Shown: positions 47,053-56,864, counted from the stretch's first letter. The stretch: 64,000 nucleotides of DNA from Algibacillus agarilyticus (GCF_003286125.1 NZ_QMED01000021.1:27294-91293); one strand, 5' to 3'. Program-made: numbers and translations. Notes: generated from the sequence alone by a model not told the origin.

Positions 47053-49965
47053 ATGAGCAAGACCCATTTATATTTAGCCCGACCCATAGGGATAATGTTA
47101 GGGGCGCTGTTAACCACCACTTTGCTGAGTGCATGTGGTTCAAAAGACACATCGCCGGCAATCGACATTAACGAGCCTGCCGTTTTAACAACACAAACAA
47201 CACAAACAGCACAAACAATACAAACAATACAAACAACAGACGTGTCGCTTGCGGGGCAATGGGGATTTAAAATTGATCCGCATAATAAAGGCGTAGATGA
47301 ACAATGGTATGCCAACACGTTAAATAAAAGTGATTGGGATCGAATTGCGGTACCGGGTGTATGGGATAGCTACGACAGATACAATAACTACACTGGCACC
47401 GCTTGGTATCACCATGCGTTTGTGCCCAGCTCAGCATGGTCGGATAAACAAATTCGCTTGGTTTTCGAAAGCGTTTATCATGATGCTGAAGTATGGCTAA
47501 ACGGCCAGTATTTAGGTGAAAACAACTTGGGTTTTTTATCATTTAAATTTGATGTAACCAGTGGTCTTAACTATGACCAAACGAACCATTTGATTGTTAA
47601 AGTAAACAACCGATTTAAACGCGGTGCAGTATGGAATTGGGGTGGCATTCGTCGTCCGGTTTCGCTTGAAATATCACCTAAAACACGCCTTGAGCGGGTG
47701 TATGTTACCGCAACGCCTGATCTCGATACAGGCACCGCAACGTTAGATATAAAAACCAAAGTATCTAGTCTTGAAAGCGCAAAGCCATTGTCGGTTAACA
47801 TTCGTATTATGCGTGAAGGTGAGTTGGTACTTGAACAAACGCAAGGGGCGACCCAAGCTGTGTCTTCTGTTGGTGAGGCGATTTTTAATAATCATTTTAA
47901 TCTTACCGCAGAGCAAGTTGCATTATGGCATTTTAACCACCCCAATCTTTATCATGTAGAAGTGGATTTAATCCACAATGATAAACGCATTCATCAACTG
48001 ACAGACCGTTTTGGCATTCGCAAAATTGAAGTCGACAAAAGTGCGTTATATTTAAACGGCGAACAAGTGCGCTTAACCGGTTTTAACATGGTGCCTGAAG
48101 ATAGATTTGACGGTAATGCCTTGCCTTTATCGCGCATAAAAGAAGATGTCGATTTATTAAAATCGCTAAACGGCAACATGGCGCGTTTATCTGGCCCAAT
48201 TTTACCTAAAGAGTATGTTGATTATTTAGATGAAGTGGGCTTTTTGTTAATTGAAGAAGTTGGCTTATGGGGTAAAGACAGGTTAGTTGATCCAGACCAT
48301 CCATTACCTAAAGAATGGTTACGCCGTTTAATCGATGATCACTATAACCATCCTTCCGTGATTGCATGGAGCGTGGGTAACGAAATTGGCGATCTTAAAA
48401 AAAATCCTAAAGTGCTTGAGTATGTTTCAGGGGCAATTGAACACGCCAAACAATTAGATCCGACCCGGCTTGGTGTTTACATTTCTTATTCGGCTGACTA
48501 TCAAAAAAGTGATCCAACTCAATTTTCAGATATTGTTTTGTTTAACAAATACAGCGATCACGAAGCGCGCTTAAAAGTTGTACACGAGTATCACCCAAAC
48601 AAGCCTATATTCTTTTCTGAAATAGGCACTAATCTAGATGGGGTAGACCCTAATGAATCCATTTTAGATCCCGAATTGTTATTTGGATCGTTACGCAAAT
48701 ATCCATACTTAATAGGCACCTCTCACTTTGCCTTTAGCGATTATCGCAGCGATTGGATAGACGATAAAGCGTCGTGGACCACCGATTATTCGCAAAATAG
48801 AGCATGGGGTGTATTAACGTCTTACCGTCAAAAGAAACGTTCGTTTAAACGCATTCAAAATTTTAATGCGCCAGTAGAAACCATGGAATTAATCGCGCAG
48901 GAAAATGCTTTTAAGGTAAAAATAACTCCAAGAACATGGCAAACTTTTCCGGCATTTATTATGCGCGATTACCGAGTAGCATGGGCGGCAGAAAGTGCTG
49001 AGGGAACCTTATTAGATGCTGGCGTTATTGAGTTACCTAAAATCACCCCTGGCGATAGCGAGCTTGAACGTTTAATTAACACTCGGGTCGATTTTGCTAG
49101 ATTAACCGTGAGCTTGTTAGATGCTTCTGGTTTTGTATTAAAAGAAGTCGCGCATTACGCACAGCTACCCGCAAAAGCTAAAGTGAAGAGTGTGTTTTCA
49201 TCGTTAGATATTTTACGCGTAACCTTTGAAAAATCGCCTCTTGCAACCGAGCATCAACTTGTTGCAATCAAACCAGATGGCACTAAAGTCATGGGTAAAA
49301 CAACCATTAATGATTTTGCAGAAGTGAGTGGAATTGAATCGGGCGTGAATTATCAGCTTGAATTACATGCCATAAATGCTTTGGGGCATTCTGTGGTTGA
49401 GTTAGGTGCAGCCACCGCATTACCAGATGAATTGCCGCCGATAATTTGGGCCGTTAAAGGTAAAAAAGATGCCTTTCATATTGGATTTTCTGTGCACAGA
49501 AAAGATTTTCGATACGAAATTGAATATGGTTTAGCCGCAGGCAAATATACTGAAAAGTTTTTACTCAATGTGCGTGGTGCCACGCGTATACCGGCAATTA
49601 AAGCGGGTAAACCGCATTTTTTCAGAATGCGTCGCTTAGTAACCGGCAGTGTGGATAGTGAGTGGAGTGATGAATATCGGGTTGAATTACGCAGCGACCA
49701 AGGTATTTTGCCACCTAACAATGTGGCCGCGATTAAAGCAAAAGACTACCTATTGTTAAAATTAACCCCAGTTGCGGGTGCAACGGGTTATCGTGTAACC
49801 GCCACAACACCTAATGGCGAAATAACGCACGACACCACTTTAGCTTATTCAGAATACATTATTGTGAATGATAAAAATTTGCTAAATGCGCCCCATTTGC
49901 GCATTGCCAGCATAGATGTGGCAGGGGTAGTAGGCCAAACCGCACCGGTTATTTTATATGAGTAA
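47053..49965 (+). CDS. Second GH2 lipoprotein glycosidase with C-terminal Fn3-like modules
   Basis: A 970-residue enzyme counted from the ATG at 47053, chosen because GGAGAAAAAGA stands upstream and the signal and lipobox follow (TTTLLSACGSK, Cys at residue 28). GH2 sugar-binding (about 75-240), Ig-like, and TIM-barrel (about 330-600) domains are present: acid/base E444 in SVGNEIG and nucleophile E523 in FFSEIGTN. It lacks the LacZ C-terminal large module; instead ~350 residues of Fn3-like beta-domains follow. It is thus a shorter GH2 branch than the 5809 gene, akin to agar-PUL exo-beta-galactosidases or glucuronidases. Function beyond an exo-acting beta-glycosidase is inferred. Confidence 0.85.
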   Translation: MSKTHLYLARPIGIMLGALLTTTLLSACGSKDTSPAIDINEPAVLTTQTTQTAQTIQTIQTTDVSLAGQWGFKIDPHNKGVDEQWYANTLNKSDWDRIAVPGVWDSYDRYNNYTGTAWYHHAFVPSSAWSDKQIRLVFESVYHDAEVWLNGQYLGENNLGFLSFKFDVTSGLNYDQTNHLIVKVNNRFKRGAVWNWGGIRRPVSLEISPKTRLERVYVTATPDLDTGTATLDIKTKVSSLESAKPLSVNIRIMREGELVLEQTQGATQAVSSVGEAIFNNHFNLTAEQVALWHFNHPNLYHVEVDLIHNDKRIHQLTDRFGIRKIEVDKSALYLNGEQVRLTGFNMVPEDRFDGNALPLSRIKEDVDLLKSLNGNMARLSGPILPKEYVDYLDEVGFLLIEEVGLWGKDRLVDPDHPLPKEWLRRLIDDHYNHPSVIAWSVGNEIGDLKKNPKVLEYVSGAIEHAKQLDPTRLGVYISYSADYQKSDPTQFSDIVLFNKYSDHEARLKVVHEYHPNKPIFFSEIGTNLDGVDPNESILDPELLFGSLRKYPYLIGTSHFAFSDYRSDWIDDKASWTTDYSQNRAWGVLTSYRQKKRSFKRIQNFNAPVETMELIAQENAFKVKITPRTWQTFPAFIMRDYRVAWAAESAEGTLLDAGVIELPKITPGDSELERLINTRVDFARLTVSLLDASGFVLKEVAHYAQLPAKAKVKSVFSSLDILRVTFEKSPLATEHQLVAIKPDGTKVMGKTTINDFAEVSGIESGVNYQLELHAINALGHSVVELGAATALPDELPPIIWAVKGKKDAFHIGFSVHRKDFRYEIEYGLAAGKYTEKFLLNVRGATRIPAIKAGKPHFFRMRRLVTGSVDSEWSDEYRVELRSDQGILPPNNVAAIKAKDYLLLKLTPVAGATGYRVTATTPNGEITHDTTLAYSEYIIVNDKNLLNAPHLRIASIDVAGVVGQTAPVILYE
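47188..47238 (+). repeat. 9-bp microrepeat in the GH2 linker
   Basis: About five copies of ACACAAACA-like units encode TTQTAQTIQ after the lipidated Cys. It is a length-variable linker; slippage would keep the frame because the unit is nine bases. Confidence 0.7.
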
Positions 49966-50379
49966 GGTGGCTAACTTGAGCTAATGTTAACTCGCCCTTC
50001 ACGTGGTTAATTCAGATGGTTAATTCAAGTGATTAAATTAACCCTTGTTGGGCTGTGTTGGGCTGTGTTGGGCTGTGTTGGGTAGTGTTTGCGGTTAGTT
50101 GAGGTTAATAAAGTTCGGCCAAGTATGACAATACAGCTCATTTTTATTAAGTGAGCTGTGCCTTCAAGTCACTGGAAAATACTGGTTCACTGAGCCGGCT
50201 TTATTTTGAGTACGCGTTTTAATAAGGCATCAATGGCAAAATAGATTGAAAAACGCCAATCATTTATGGCTTAATAGATTTTTGATAGCCACTTGAATTC
50301 GCATAATTAATGCTTGCGCCTTAAGCTTTATCGCTTGAGTTGGGCGAGCATGCAAATACCTAATACTTATGGAAACCCA
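49966..50379. other. Gap with short tandem and hairpin
   Basis: Four 10-bp units (GTTGGGCTGT) run at 50047-50086. ACAGCTCA (50133) pairs with TGAGCTGT (50152), a possible weak terminator without a T-run. No ORF or RNA gene was recognised. Confidence 0.5.
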
Positions 50380-51087
50380 ATGACAACAGCAAACCTGAAT
50401 ACAGACAAAAAAAAGAACAACCCGCTTATCGAACTCATATTTAATATTGTGGTTCCTTCCGTTATTTTAATGAAATTGTCAGGGCCTGAGCATTTAGGCA
50501 CAGTGAATGGTTTGCTAGTGGCATTGGCCTTTCCTGTTGGCTACGCACTGTATGATTTTATTAAAGTTCGCTCGTTAAACTTTATTTCGTTATTGGGTTT
50601 TTTAAGCACGTTATTAACGGGGGGCATTGCATTATTTGAGCTCGACGTAGAGTGGTTAGCCATTAAAGAGGCCGCTATTCCTGCCACGATTGGGGTTATT
50701 GTATTACTGTCTGGCTTTTTTAGTAAGCCGCTATTAGCCAAAGTATTACTCAATTCAATTCTGTTTAAACTAGACGATATATATGATGCATTAGATGCAA
50801 AAAATAATGCAGAAAAATTTAAGCAAAAAATTAACCGCGCAAATCATATTTTAGCAATGACATTTGCCTTTTCTGCCGTGATGAATTACGTGTTAGCAAA
50901 ATGGATAGTGACTAGCCCTGCCGGCACGGTTGAGTTTAATGAACAGCTAGGTGAAATGACCTTTATCAGTTACCCCGTCATTGCGATACCTTCAACATTA
51001 ATGATGCTTGGCATTTTTTATTACGTTGTTAAAGTGATTACGCAATTAACCGGATTAAAATTTGAGCAAATGCTGAAAACGGATTAA
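50380..51087 (+). CDS. VC0807-type membrane protein
   Basis: A 235-residue protein from the ATG at 50380 (GGAAACCCA in front). The possible longer frame from a TTG at 50314 adds 22 residues with no clear start signal. Four or five hydrophobic segments: NPLIELIFNIVVPSVILM, NGLLVALAFPVGYALYDF, FISLLGFLSTLLTGGIALF, and two near the C-terminus. A soluble loop holds DALDAKNNAEKFKQ. The outline and the PSVIL-KL start match the VC0807 family of unknown function. It stands alone; neighbours give no role. Confidence in the family is moderate. Confidence 0.55.
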   Translation: MTTANLNTDKKKNNPLIELIFNIVVPSVILMKLSGPEHLGTVNGLLVALAFPVGYALYDFIKVRSLNFISLLGFLSTLLTGGIALFELDVEWLAIKEAAIPATIGVIVLLSGFFSKPLLAKVLLNSILFKLDDIYDALDAKNNAEKFKQKINRANHILAMTFAFSAVMNYVLAKWIVTSPAGTVEFNEQLGEMTFISYPVIAIPSTLMMLGIFYYVVKVITQLTGLKFEQMLKTD

Positions 51088-51167
51088 TTTCCAAAGCGAG
51101 TCATCATGGCATTTAAATTAAATAGAGTCGCCTCGAAAGAGCCCGTTACGATGAGTGTCCTAACGCG

Positions 51168-51290
51168 GTAAAGCGGGTTAAAACAGGCTCGATACCGCAG
51201 ACTTCAATTAATCAAATGATCCCAGGTAGGGTGCTTTAGCGACGAAGTGGCGTAAGGCACCATTATTTAATACACAATATGTAGGGTTTA
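51168..51290. repeat. REP-like repeat D, copy 1
   Basis: Shares GTAAAGCGGGTTAAAACAGG and the hairpin GGTGCTTTAGCGACGAAGTG...GGCACC with copies 2 and 3. The hairpin ends at 51260. Confidence 0.7.
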
Positions 51291-51322
51291 TCGATGACAG
51301 TCCTGCATGAGACTAAAGTTTA

Positions 51323-51454
51323 GGTGGTTGGGTAGACTCTAATGGAACTGGTGTTTATTCACTGACGCTAGCAGATGACTATCATGTTTTGACTCTTACT
51401 TATGACGATCCCACTTCAACATTGACGATTTCTGAACTATGTAATTGCAATTAA
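51323..51454 (+). pseudogene. C-terminal fragment of an unidentified secreted protein gene
   Basis: An open frame without start reads GGWVDSNGTGVYSLTLADD, then LTLTYDDPTSTLTISE and ends CNCN-stop. It looks like the last beta-strands of an extracellular repeat domain. It starts right after repeat D, so the upstream part was probably lost there. Parent family not recognised. Confidence 0.35.
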
Positions 51455-51511
51455 CGCATGTGATTAAGAAATTACATTCTGTTCTATTTTTAGTTTATTT
51501 ATGAGGTTTTT

Positions 51512-51991
51512 ATGAGGGGTTTTTGTGTTTTGCTTTTGTTTTTTGCCTCAAATTCAATAGCTTGTTGTTATAGCCAAAAATTATCAAATATTTTTGAAGC
51601 TAAGTTGATTGAGTCAAGAGTCATTAGTGACCTCGGAGGAGGTGTTAGTAAATTAAAATTTAAATTGATAAAAAATCACTTTGGCCAAGCTCCTCTAATT
51701 TTTGAAGAGACAATTAATGATGACTTGGAATATGTAGTTGGGAACCGTTATTTGGTATCAACATACCATTCGGGGCAGCATCTTAGGGGGAAGTTGTTAC
51801 CAAAAGAGAAATGGAAAGATGGCCTCTTGAAAATTCATTTTGCATTTGCTGTTCAACCGATTGGGTCTATTAAGTCTAACGTTATTTTGAATAACTTAGA
51901 CAAAACCAATGGCGTTCTGTGGAGCACAGACTGGCGGTATGCACAAATTGAGTTTTCTAAACATTCTAAACCATTTTTGTCAGCAAATTGA
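51512..51991 (+). CDS. Secreted protein of unknown function
   Basis: A 159-residue protein with a signal peptide (VLLLFFASNSIACC, residues 5-18; the cleavage or lipidation site may be at the CC pair). The mature part begins CCYSQKLSNIFEAKLIESRV and continues as beta-rich segments with hydrophobic VVGNRYLVSTY. An early Cys-x-x-Cys-like pattern and beta-barrel feel recall the TIMP/netrin-like fold, but I would not assign it. TGAGG in front of the ATG supports the start. No operon partner. Confidence 0.55.
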   Translation: MRGFCVLLLFFASNSIACCYSQKLSNIFEAKLIESRVISDLGGGVSKLKFKLIKNHFGQAPLIFEETINDDLEYVVGNRYLVSTYHSGQHLRGKLLPKEKWKDGLLKIHFAFAVQPIGSIKSNVILNNLDKTNGVLWSTDWRYAQIEFSKHSKPFLSAN

Positions 51992-52197
51992 TTATCTGCA
52001 ACTATCTGGGGCATCCACTTTAAGAAAAGACAAATTTAACCGATTTTGGCTGCATTCTGTTTGATAAGTTAGTTGGTTGATCGCGTTATTTATTCACGTT
52101 TCTGGTTTTAAATACGCGTTTTAGGCGTGGCTATTTTCATCATTGCTGATGCTCTACGTTTTTGATTGTTTAGGTTGGTAAATTTTATATTACCTAA

Positions 52198-52564
52198 GTA
52201 AAGCGGGTTAAAACAGGCTCGATACTGCAGACTCCAACTAATCAAACGATCTCAGGTAGGGTGCTTTAGCGACGAAGTTGCGTAAGGCACCATTATTTAA
52301 TACACATTGTGTAGGGTTTCTAGCTTTCCGGCTTACGTCGCTTCGCGCCTAAACCGGTCTACAACATGGTTTGGTTGTGCTCATTTTAGCTAGGCCTAAA
52401 CTAATCAAACGATCTCAGGTAGGGTGCTTTAGCGACGAAGTGGCGTAAGGCACCATTATTTAATACACATTATGTGACGTTTCTAGCTATCCGGCTTACG
52501 TCGCTTCGCGCCTAAACCGGTCTACAACATGGTTTGGTTGTGCTCGCTTTAGCTGGGCCTAAAC
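52198..52564. repeat. REP-like repeat D, copies 2 and 3 in tandem
   Basis: A 162-bp unit occurs twice (52239-52400 and 52401-52564): GGTAGGGTGCTTTAGCGACG, CGGCTTACGTCGCTTCGCGC and CATGGTTTGGTTGTGCTC. The GGTGC/GCACC arms form a hairpin. Copy 1 of the same family is at 51168. No protein is encoded. Confidence 0.8.
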
Positions 52565-53028
52565 CATCATTTAAATAAGTCCATTTTGATTTCATCACAT
52601 TGGCTTATTATTCACTGTAAGTCAGCTCTTAAAAAAATCATCAAGACCGCTACGCTAAGATGTAGCAATTTGAATAACCATAAAAACGATTAATTCTACA
52701 AGTTCGTTAAGTTGGTATTCAGGTTTTGGTAACATTATAACGTTATGGTGCTATTAACTCGGCGAGTGTCCTAGATAATACGAACAAACTCTGGGCTGCT
52801 ATTGAGACATGTTCGATAAAGTTTGTTATTAATGCTTGCTCCACACTATCTACGCCTCCAAAAAAACACTCACCATTTCCACTGATTTTAAAGTTTAGCG
52901 ATTTATCAATCTCTGCTGGCATTGTGCTGACTAGCGATAACACACAGACTTGTGTACCATCGCGACATTAATAATACCGGCCAGATAAATTAACAAGGGT
53001 TTAGGTATTAAACACAAAGGAATTAGTT
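52565..53028. other. Intergenic stretch, only a doubtful short frame
   Basis: AT-rich spacer upstream of the deacetylase-caspase gene. A 66-residue minus-strand frame (52743-52943) is not supported as a gene. Confidence 0.4.
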
Positions 53029-55689
53029 ATGACACGTTCGGTTGGAGCCTGGGTTACGCTTGTTTTTATATTCTCATTTATCATCACGCCAAGGCTAGCC
53101 ATGGCAGATGCTGATTTACCTTTCGAGCGTTTTTTAACGGCTCATCATAAAATGTTACTTTTATTAAATGAGACGCCAGGTCATGATCCACTAGATAATA
53201 ATGTACACGCTGCCCGTAGTTACTATTCAATAAAGCATTCTATTTTTGATGAACTGATTCATTTGGCTGAAACGCAATCTGAAACTACCTCGAAGCGTTC
53301 ATTGTTAGCCGTCACCACATCTTTTGTAAATTACACAAAAAATGCAAATTTGCATCGTGCGGATTTACTCGCGTTTGTTGATCTTGCTGAAGAATTATTA
53401 TTACTTGAAACTGAAAAATCAACACCCGAACAAGGCTTATATCAATTACGCGAGTTGGTTAAATCGACAAATAAAAGCATGTTGTATTTTGGTAAACAAT
53501 ATAGCTTGTCAATGTCTAAATTAGGAAAGAGTCGAGGGGCGAATGATGAATGGAAAACGTATATTAACGCTTTAAGCACACGATATAACCTTAAATCTAT
53601 TAAAAAACATTTAAAATCTGAGCCTATTCTGCATAAAGATAAAACGCGTGGTGCTAATTTAGTGGCGACCAAAAAAGACGAACTAGCAACCGTAGGGCCT
53701 AAAATAATTTGGGGTAATAACATGCCCGATAAAACGGTTGTGTTGACCTTTGATGATGGTCCGCACCGATTACGCACCGATAAAATTTTAAATACCTTAA
53801 AAACATACAAAGTAAATGGTTACTTTTTTGCGGTTGGTAAAAATTTAGGCAAAATTACCGTTGATGCCAATGGTAACGAAATTATCACGGTGCATAAAAA
53901 GAACAAAAAAGTGATTAACCGAATATTAGACGAAGGTCATGTGCTGGCAAATCATAGCTTTTCGCATGGCGTGTTAACTAAATTAAATAATGCAGAGCAA
54001 AACCTAGAGCTGGAAAAAACCAATAAATTAATTAAGGCGGTCAGTTCGTTCGAAAACCGCTTGTTTCGTCCGCCTTATGGCTCAAAAAATAGTGAGCTAG
54101 AACAAAATATCAAACAGCAAAATATGGATGCCATCATGTGGAATATTGATTCCTTAGACTGGTCAGATCCGATACCTGAATCCATTGCGCAACGCACATT
54201 AGACATTCTCAAGAAAAAACAAAAAGGCATACTCTTGTTTCACGATATACATAAACAAACGGTTGCTGCGTTACCCTACATTTTAGAAGGGCTAGCTAAA
54301 GAAGGCTTTAAGGTGACCACGCTTGACGGTACCGCCTTTAGTTTAACAAACTCAGGTGTGCCTAGCGTACCTGAAGCGCCTAAACCTAAATTATATAGTA
54401 AAAGCTGGGCTGTGGTTATTGGCGTTAACCAATACCAGCATTGGCCTAAATTAGATTATGCAGTGGCTGATGCAAGCAGTATCGCAAATAAACTACGTGA
54501 TGACTTCGGCTTTAAACCTGAACATATTATTGAACTTTATGATAAAGATGCGACACGAGACAATATAACCGAGGTACTAGGGCATACCTTAGCTGATCCT
54601 AAAAAAGTGGGTAATAACGACCGTGTCTTTGTATTTTACGCCGGGCATGGAGCCACAAGCCAACTGGCTAACGGTGGAAATTTAGGTTATTTAATTCCCG
54701 TTGATGCCGAATTAAATAAGTTTTCAGTTCGTGGAATCAGTATGAGCCAGCTTAATGACTTTTCTGCGCTTATTCCGGCTAAACATGTCTATTTTGTTAT
54801 GGACAGTTGTTATTCAGGTTTAGCGTTGACACGTGGCGTAGGGGCACAAAATTATAATTATTTAAGTCATATTACAGGGCGATCGGCTCGTCAAATTATC
54901 ACGGCGGGTGGTGCCGACCAAGAAGTGGCAGATGGTGGACCCAATGGTCATTCTGTTTTTACCTGGGCTTTTTTACAAGCACTTGAAGGAAAAGCCGATA
55001 CCGATAACAATGGTTATTTAACCGCATCTGAAATTGGCACTTATGTCTCCCCTGTTGTTGCGAGTTATGCTACTCAAACGCCCGCGTTTGGTAATTTGAT
55101 TGGTGGTCAAGGCGGTGATTTTGTCTTTGAACTTAAAACGGTAAGCGCGACTGAAATTAATCGTCGGTCGATACAAGAAAAAGCCCAACGCGTGGCCGCT
55201 TTAACGGCCGTGCAAAATGATTTAATGGCAGACGTAAGTCGGCAAATTGATTTAGAAAGAGATCACGATTTGCAAACGGCGAATCAAGATAATGATTTAG
55301 ACGCAAAATTAAAAAGTAACAAGCGAGTAAAAGAAGCCTATAAACTCGATGCGCAAGCTTTAAAACTATTACGCAAAAATAAACTAAATGAAGCTGAAGC
55401 TCTTTGGGCGCAAGCCGTTAAGTTAAATCCATATAATGAAAATATCGTTAACAACTATGGTTACGTACTTGATAAACAGGGTAAACATGGCGATGCGCTG
55501 ATTTGGTATTACAGAACCGTTGAATTAAACCCGCGTCGCACCCCGATATACCTTAACTTAGGCGACTTAATGGTAAAATTAAACAACCCGATGATGGCTA
55601 TTTCGTATTACGAACGATACTTACATTTATATCCATCGTATAAACAGGCAAAAAAATTACGAGCGACGATTAAAGCATTAGCTGAATAA
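53029..55689 (+). CDS. NodB polysaccharide deacetylase - caspase (C14) - TPR fusion
   Basis: An 886-residue exported protein (signal peptide about residues 8-26, VTLVFIFSFIITPRLAMA). An N-terminal helical region (27-205) of unknown kind is followed by a complete NodB domain (~225-430): motif 1 TFDDGP (240-245, with D242/D243), motif 2 HSFSH (309-313), motif 3 RPPYG (347-351), then WNIDSLDW and LFHDIHKQT. A caspase-like domain follows (~447-710) with the His of FYAGHG (H540) and the Cys of MDSCYSG (C594) in place, plus an EF-hand-like DTDNNGYLTASE loop (657-668). A charged linker and two or three TPR-type helices (about 770-880) end it. All catalytic motifs look intact. Function of the fusion is not known. 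Confidence 0.88.
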   Translation: MTRSVGAWVTLVFIFSFIITPRLAMADADLPFERFLTAHHKMLLLLNETPGHDPLDNNVHAARSYYSIKHSIFDELIHLAETQSETTSKRSLLAVTTSFVNYTKNANLHRADLLAFVDLAEELLLLETEKSTPEQGLYQLRELVKSTNKSMLYFGKQYSLSMSKLGKSRGANDEWKTYINALSTRYNLKSIKKHLKSEPILHKDKTRGANLVATKKDELATVGPKIIWGNNMPDKTVVLTFDDGPHRLRTDKILNTLKTYKVNGYFFAVGKNLGKITVDANGNEIITVHKKNKKVINRILDEGHVLANHSFSHGVLTKLNNAEQNLELEKTNKLIKAVSSFENRLFRPPYGSKNSELEQNIKQQNMDAIMWNIDSLDWSDPIPESIAQRTLDILKKKQKGILLFHDIHKQTVAALPYILEGLAKEGFKVTTLDGTAFSLTNSGVPSVPEAPKPKLYSKSWAVVIGVNQYQHWPKLDYAVADASSIANKLRDDFGFKPEHIIELYDKDATRDNITEVLGHTLADPKKVGNNDRVFVFYAGHGATSQLANGGNLGYLIPVDAELNKFSVRGISMSQLNDFSALIPAKHVYFVMDSCYSGLALTRGVGAQNYNYLSHITGRSARQIITAGGADQEVADGGPNGHSVFTWAFLQALEGKADTDNNGYLTASEIGTYVSPVVASYATQTPAFGNLIGGQGGDFVFELKTVSATEINRRSIQEKAQRVAALTAVQNDLMADVSRQIDLERDHDLQTANQDNDLDAKLKSNKRVKEAYKLDAQALKLLRKNKLNEAEALWAQAVKLNPYNENIVNNYGYVLDKQGKHGDALIWYYRTVELNPRRTPIYLNLGDLMVKLNNPMMAISYYERYLHLYPSYKQAKKLRATIKALAE

Positions 55690-56201
55690 ATGTCGCTACT
55701 TGAATTTGCAATAATAAGTTGGAGTCGTGTGGGATAAGCATCATTAACCTACCGATTTAGCTCGGCGCACGGCTTGTTCCGCATAAGTCTTTTCACGTCA
55801 ATAATAGAATTATAAGCTTTTATTGACGTGTCCGGTTAATTCAACCACAACACTGACGAAAGTAAGTGAATTTGATACAGGTAACCTGATAACTTCGCGT
55901 TTGAATAAAGGCGTAGCTAAACCGACTCGGCTTGATAACCGTAATAGGGTCTATAAAGATGAAAACGTGATGTACACAGCACAGAAAAAAGACGAAAGTA
56001 ACATAATCCCGTCGAATAACGCGCTATTAATTACGGGTTTAATATTGAAGCCAGCTTCCTTTAAAAAGCAATTTCCTATAGCATTAAACATACCCATTTA
56101 AAGTTGGGCGAAGGCATCAGCTTCGTTCAACAAGGCATTATGCGATCACACACTACGTGACGCATGAATGCTAAACGTTATATAACTCTCAGGATCGAGT
56201 A
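55690..56201. other. Gap after the fusion gene
   Basis: A TTG-started 92-residue frame (55823-56101) has no recognisable features and a polar, low-hydrophobicity sequence; not supported as a gene. No RNA gene or repeat was recognised. Confidence 0.4.
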
Positions 56202-56423
56202 GTGCATAAATTCGTTTTTATAATAAGTATTTTATTAATCGCGTTTGGACTAATTATGTTCATCGCCGATTTCTTGCCTGTAGATATGTTTAATAGAGGC
56301 GAAGGCGATGTGTATATTAAGGTAGCATCAGATGATTCGTTTCCATGGTCTCAATATCGTCTATATGCTCTGATTATAGGTTCTATTTTGTTGGCTGTTT
56401 GTATGCGCAGAGAGTCGCTTTAA
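56202..56423 (+). CDS. Small two-helix membrane protein
   Basis: A 73-residue frame with GTG start. Two hydrophobic segments (FVFIISILLIAFGLIMFIA and LYALIIGSILLAVCM) bracket a short acidic loop with GEGDVYIKVASDD. No known family. AGGA lies nine bases upstream of the GTG. Real but uncharacterised, or a fragment. Confidence 0.5.
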   Translation: MHKFVFIISILLIAFGLIMFIADFLPVDMFNRGEGDVYIKVASDDSFPWSQYRLYALIIGSILLAVCMRRESL

Positions 56424-56558
56424 ATGTGTTTTTAGCTCAATATTAATATTGCCCTAGATTTCACATAGAAGCGCAATTTAGAGCTTAATTTTAATGATTT
56501 TTATGAGCTGTTTTTTCTAAAAGAGAAATTCTACAGGCTCGTTATCAATACAAAGCAT

Positions 56559-56864
56559 ATGTCATTAGAGTTGTTCGAATTAAAAAGAAGTAGGCCGGGT
56601 AAATTACTTTTATATATTAACAGTGAGCAATATTACGATCTTGTCGATATTTTTGAGTTATATCACTTAAAATCTGGAATAATCATCGACCCGTATTCAG
56701 ATACTAAGTTAAATTCTGGTTTAAGTGTGTTCATTAATTGTGTACTGGAAATAATGGATTTAAGTAATAACATTAAGCCGATTCAACAAGAATTCTTATC
56801 TATATTACAGGCAGCAGAGTCCGAGAATAGAAACATCATTTTTCTTGGTGGAGAGTACTGCTAA
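56559..56864 (+). CDS. Small hypothetical protein
   Basis: A 101-residue soluble frame (ATG 56559) with mixed alpha/beta content and a hydrophobic core (LLLYINSEQYYDLVDIFELY, IIIDPYSD). No signal and no recognised family; ends in FLGGEYC. Weakly supported; the upstream TATGTCATT gives no clear Shine-Dalgarno. Confidence 0.4.
   Translation: MSLELFELKRSRPGKLLLYINSEQYYDLVDIFELYHLKSGIIIDPYSDTKLNSGLSVFINCVLEIMDLSNNIKPIQQEFLSILQAAESENRNIIFLGGEYC

Noticed and set aside
52743-52943. 66-residue minus-strand frame
   Set aside because: It has a GTG start without Shine-Dalgarno and no recognised family; I could not tell it from chance.
53029-55689. Two separate genes joined by chance in one frame
   Set aside because: The frame is uninterrupted for 886 codons, motifs of both domains are intact and the linker has no start signal; treated as a true fusion, though long-read confirmation would settle it.
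55823-56101. 92-residue frame after the deacetylase-caspase gene
   Set aside because: Begins with TTG, polar with no features and no Shine-Dalgarno.
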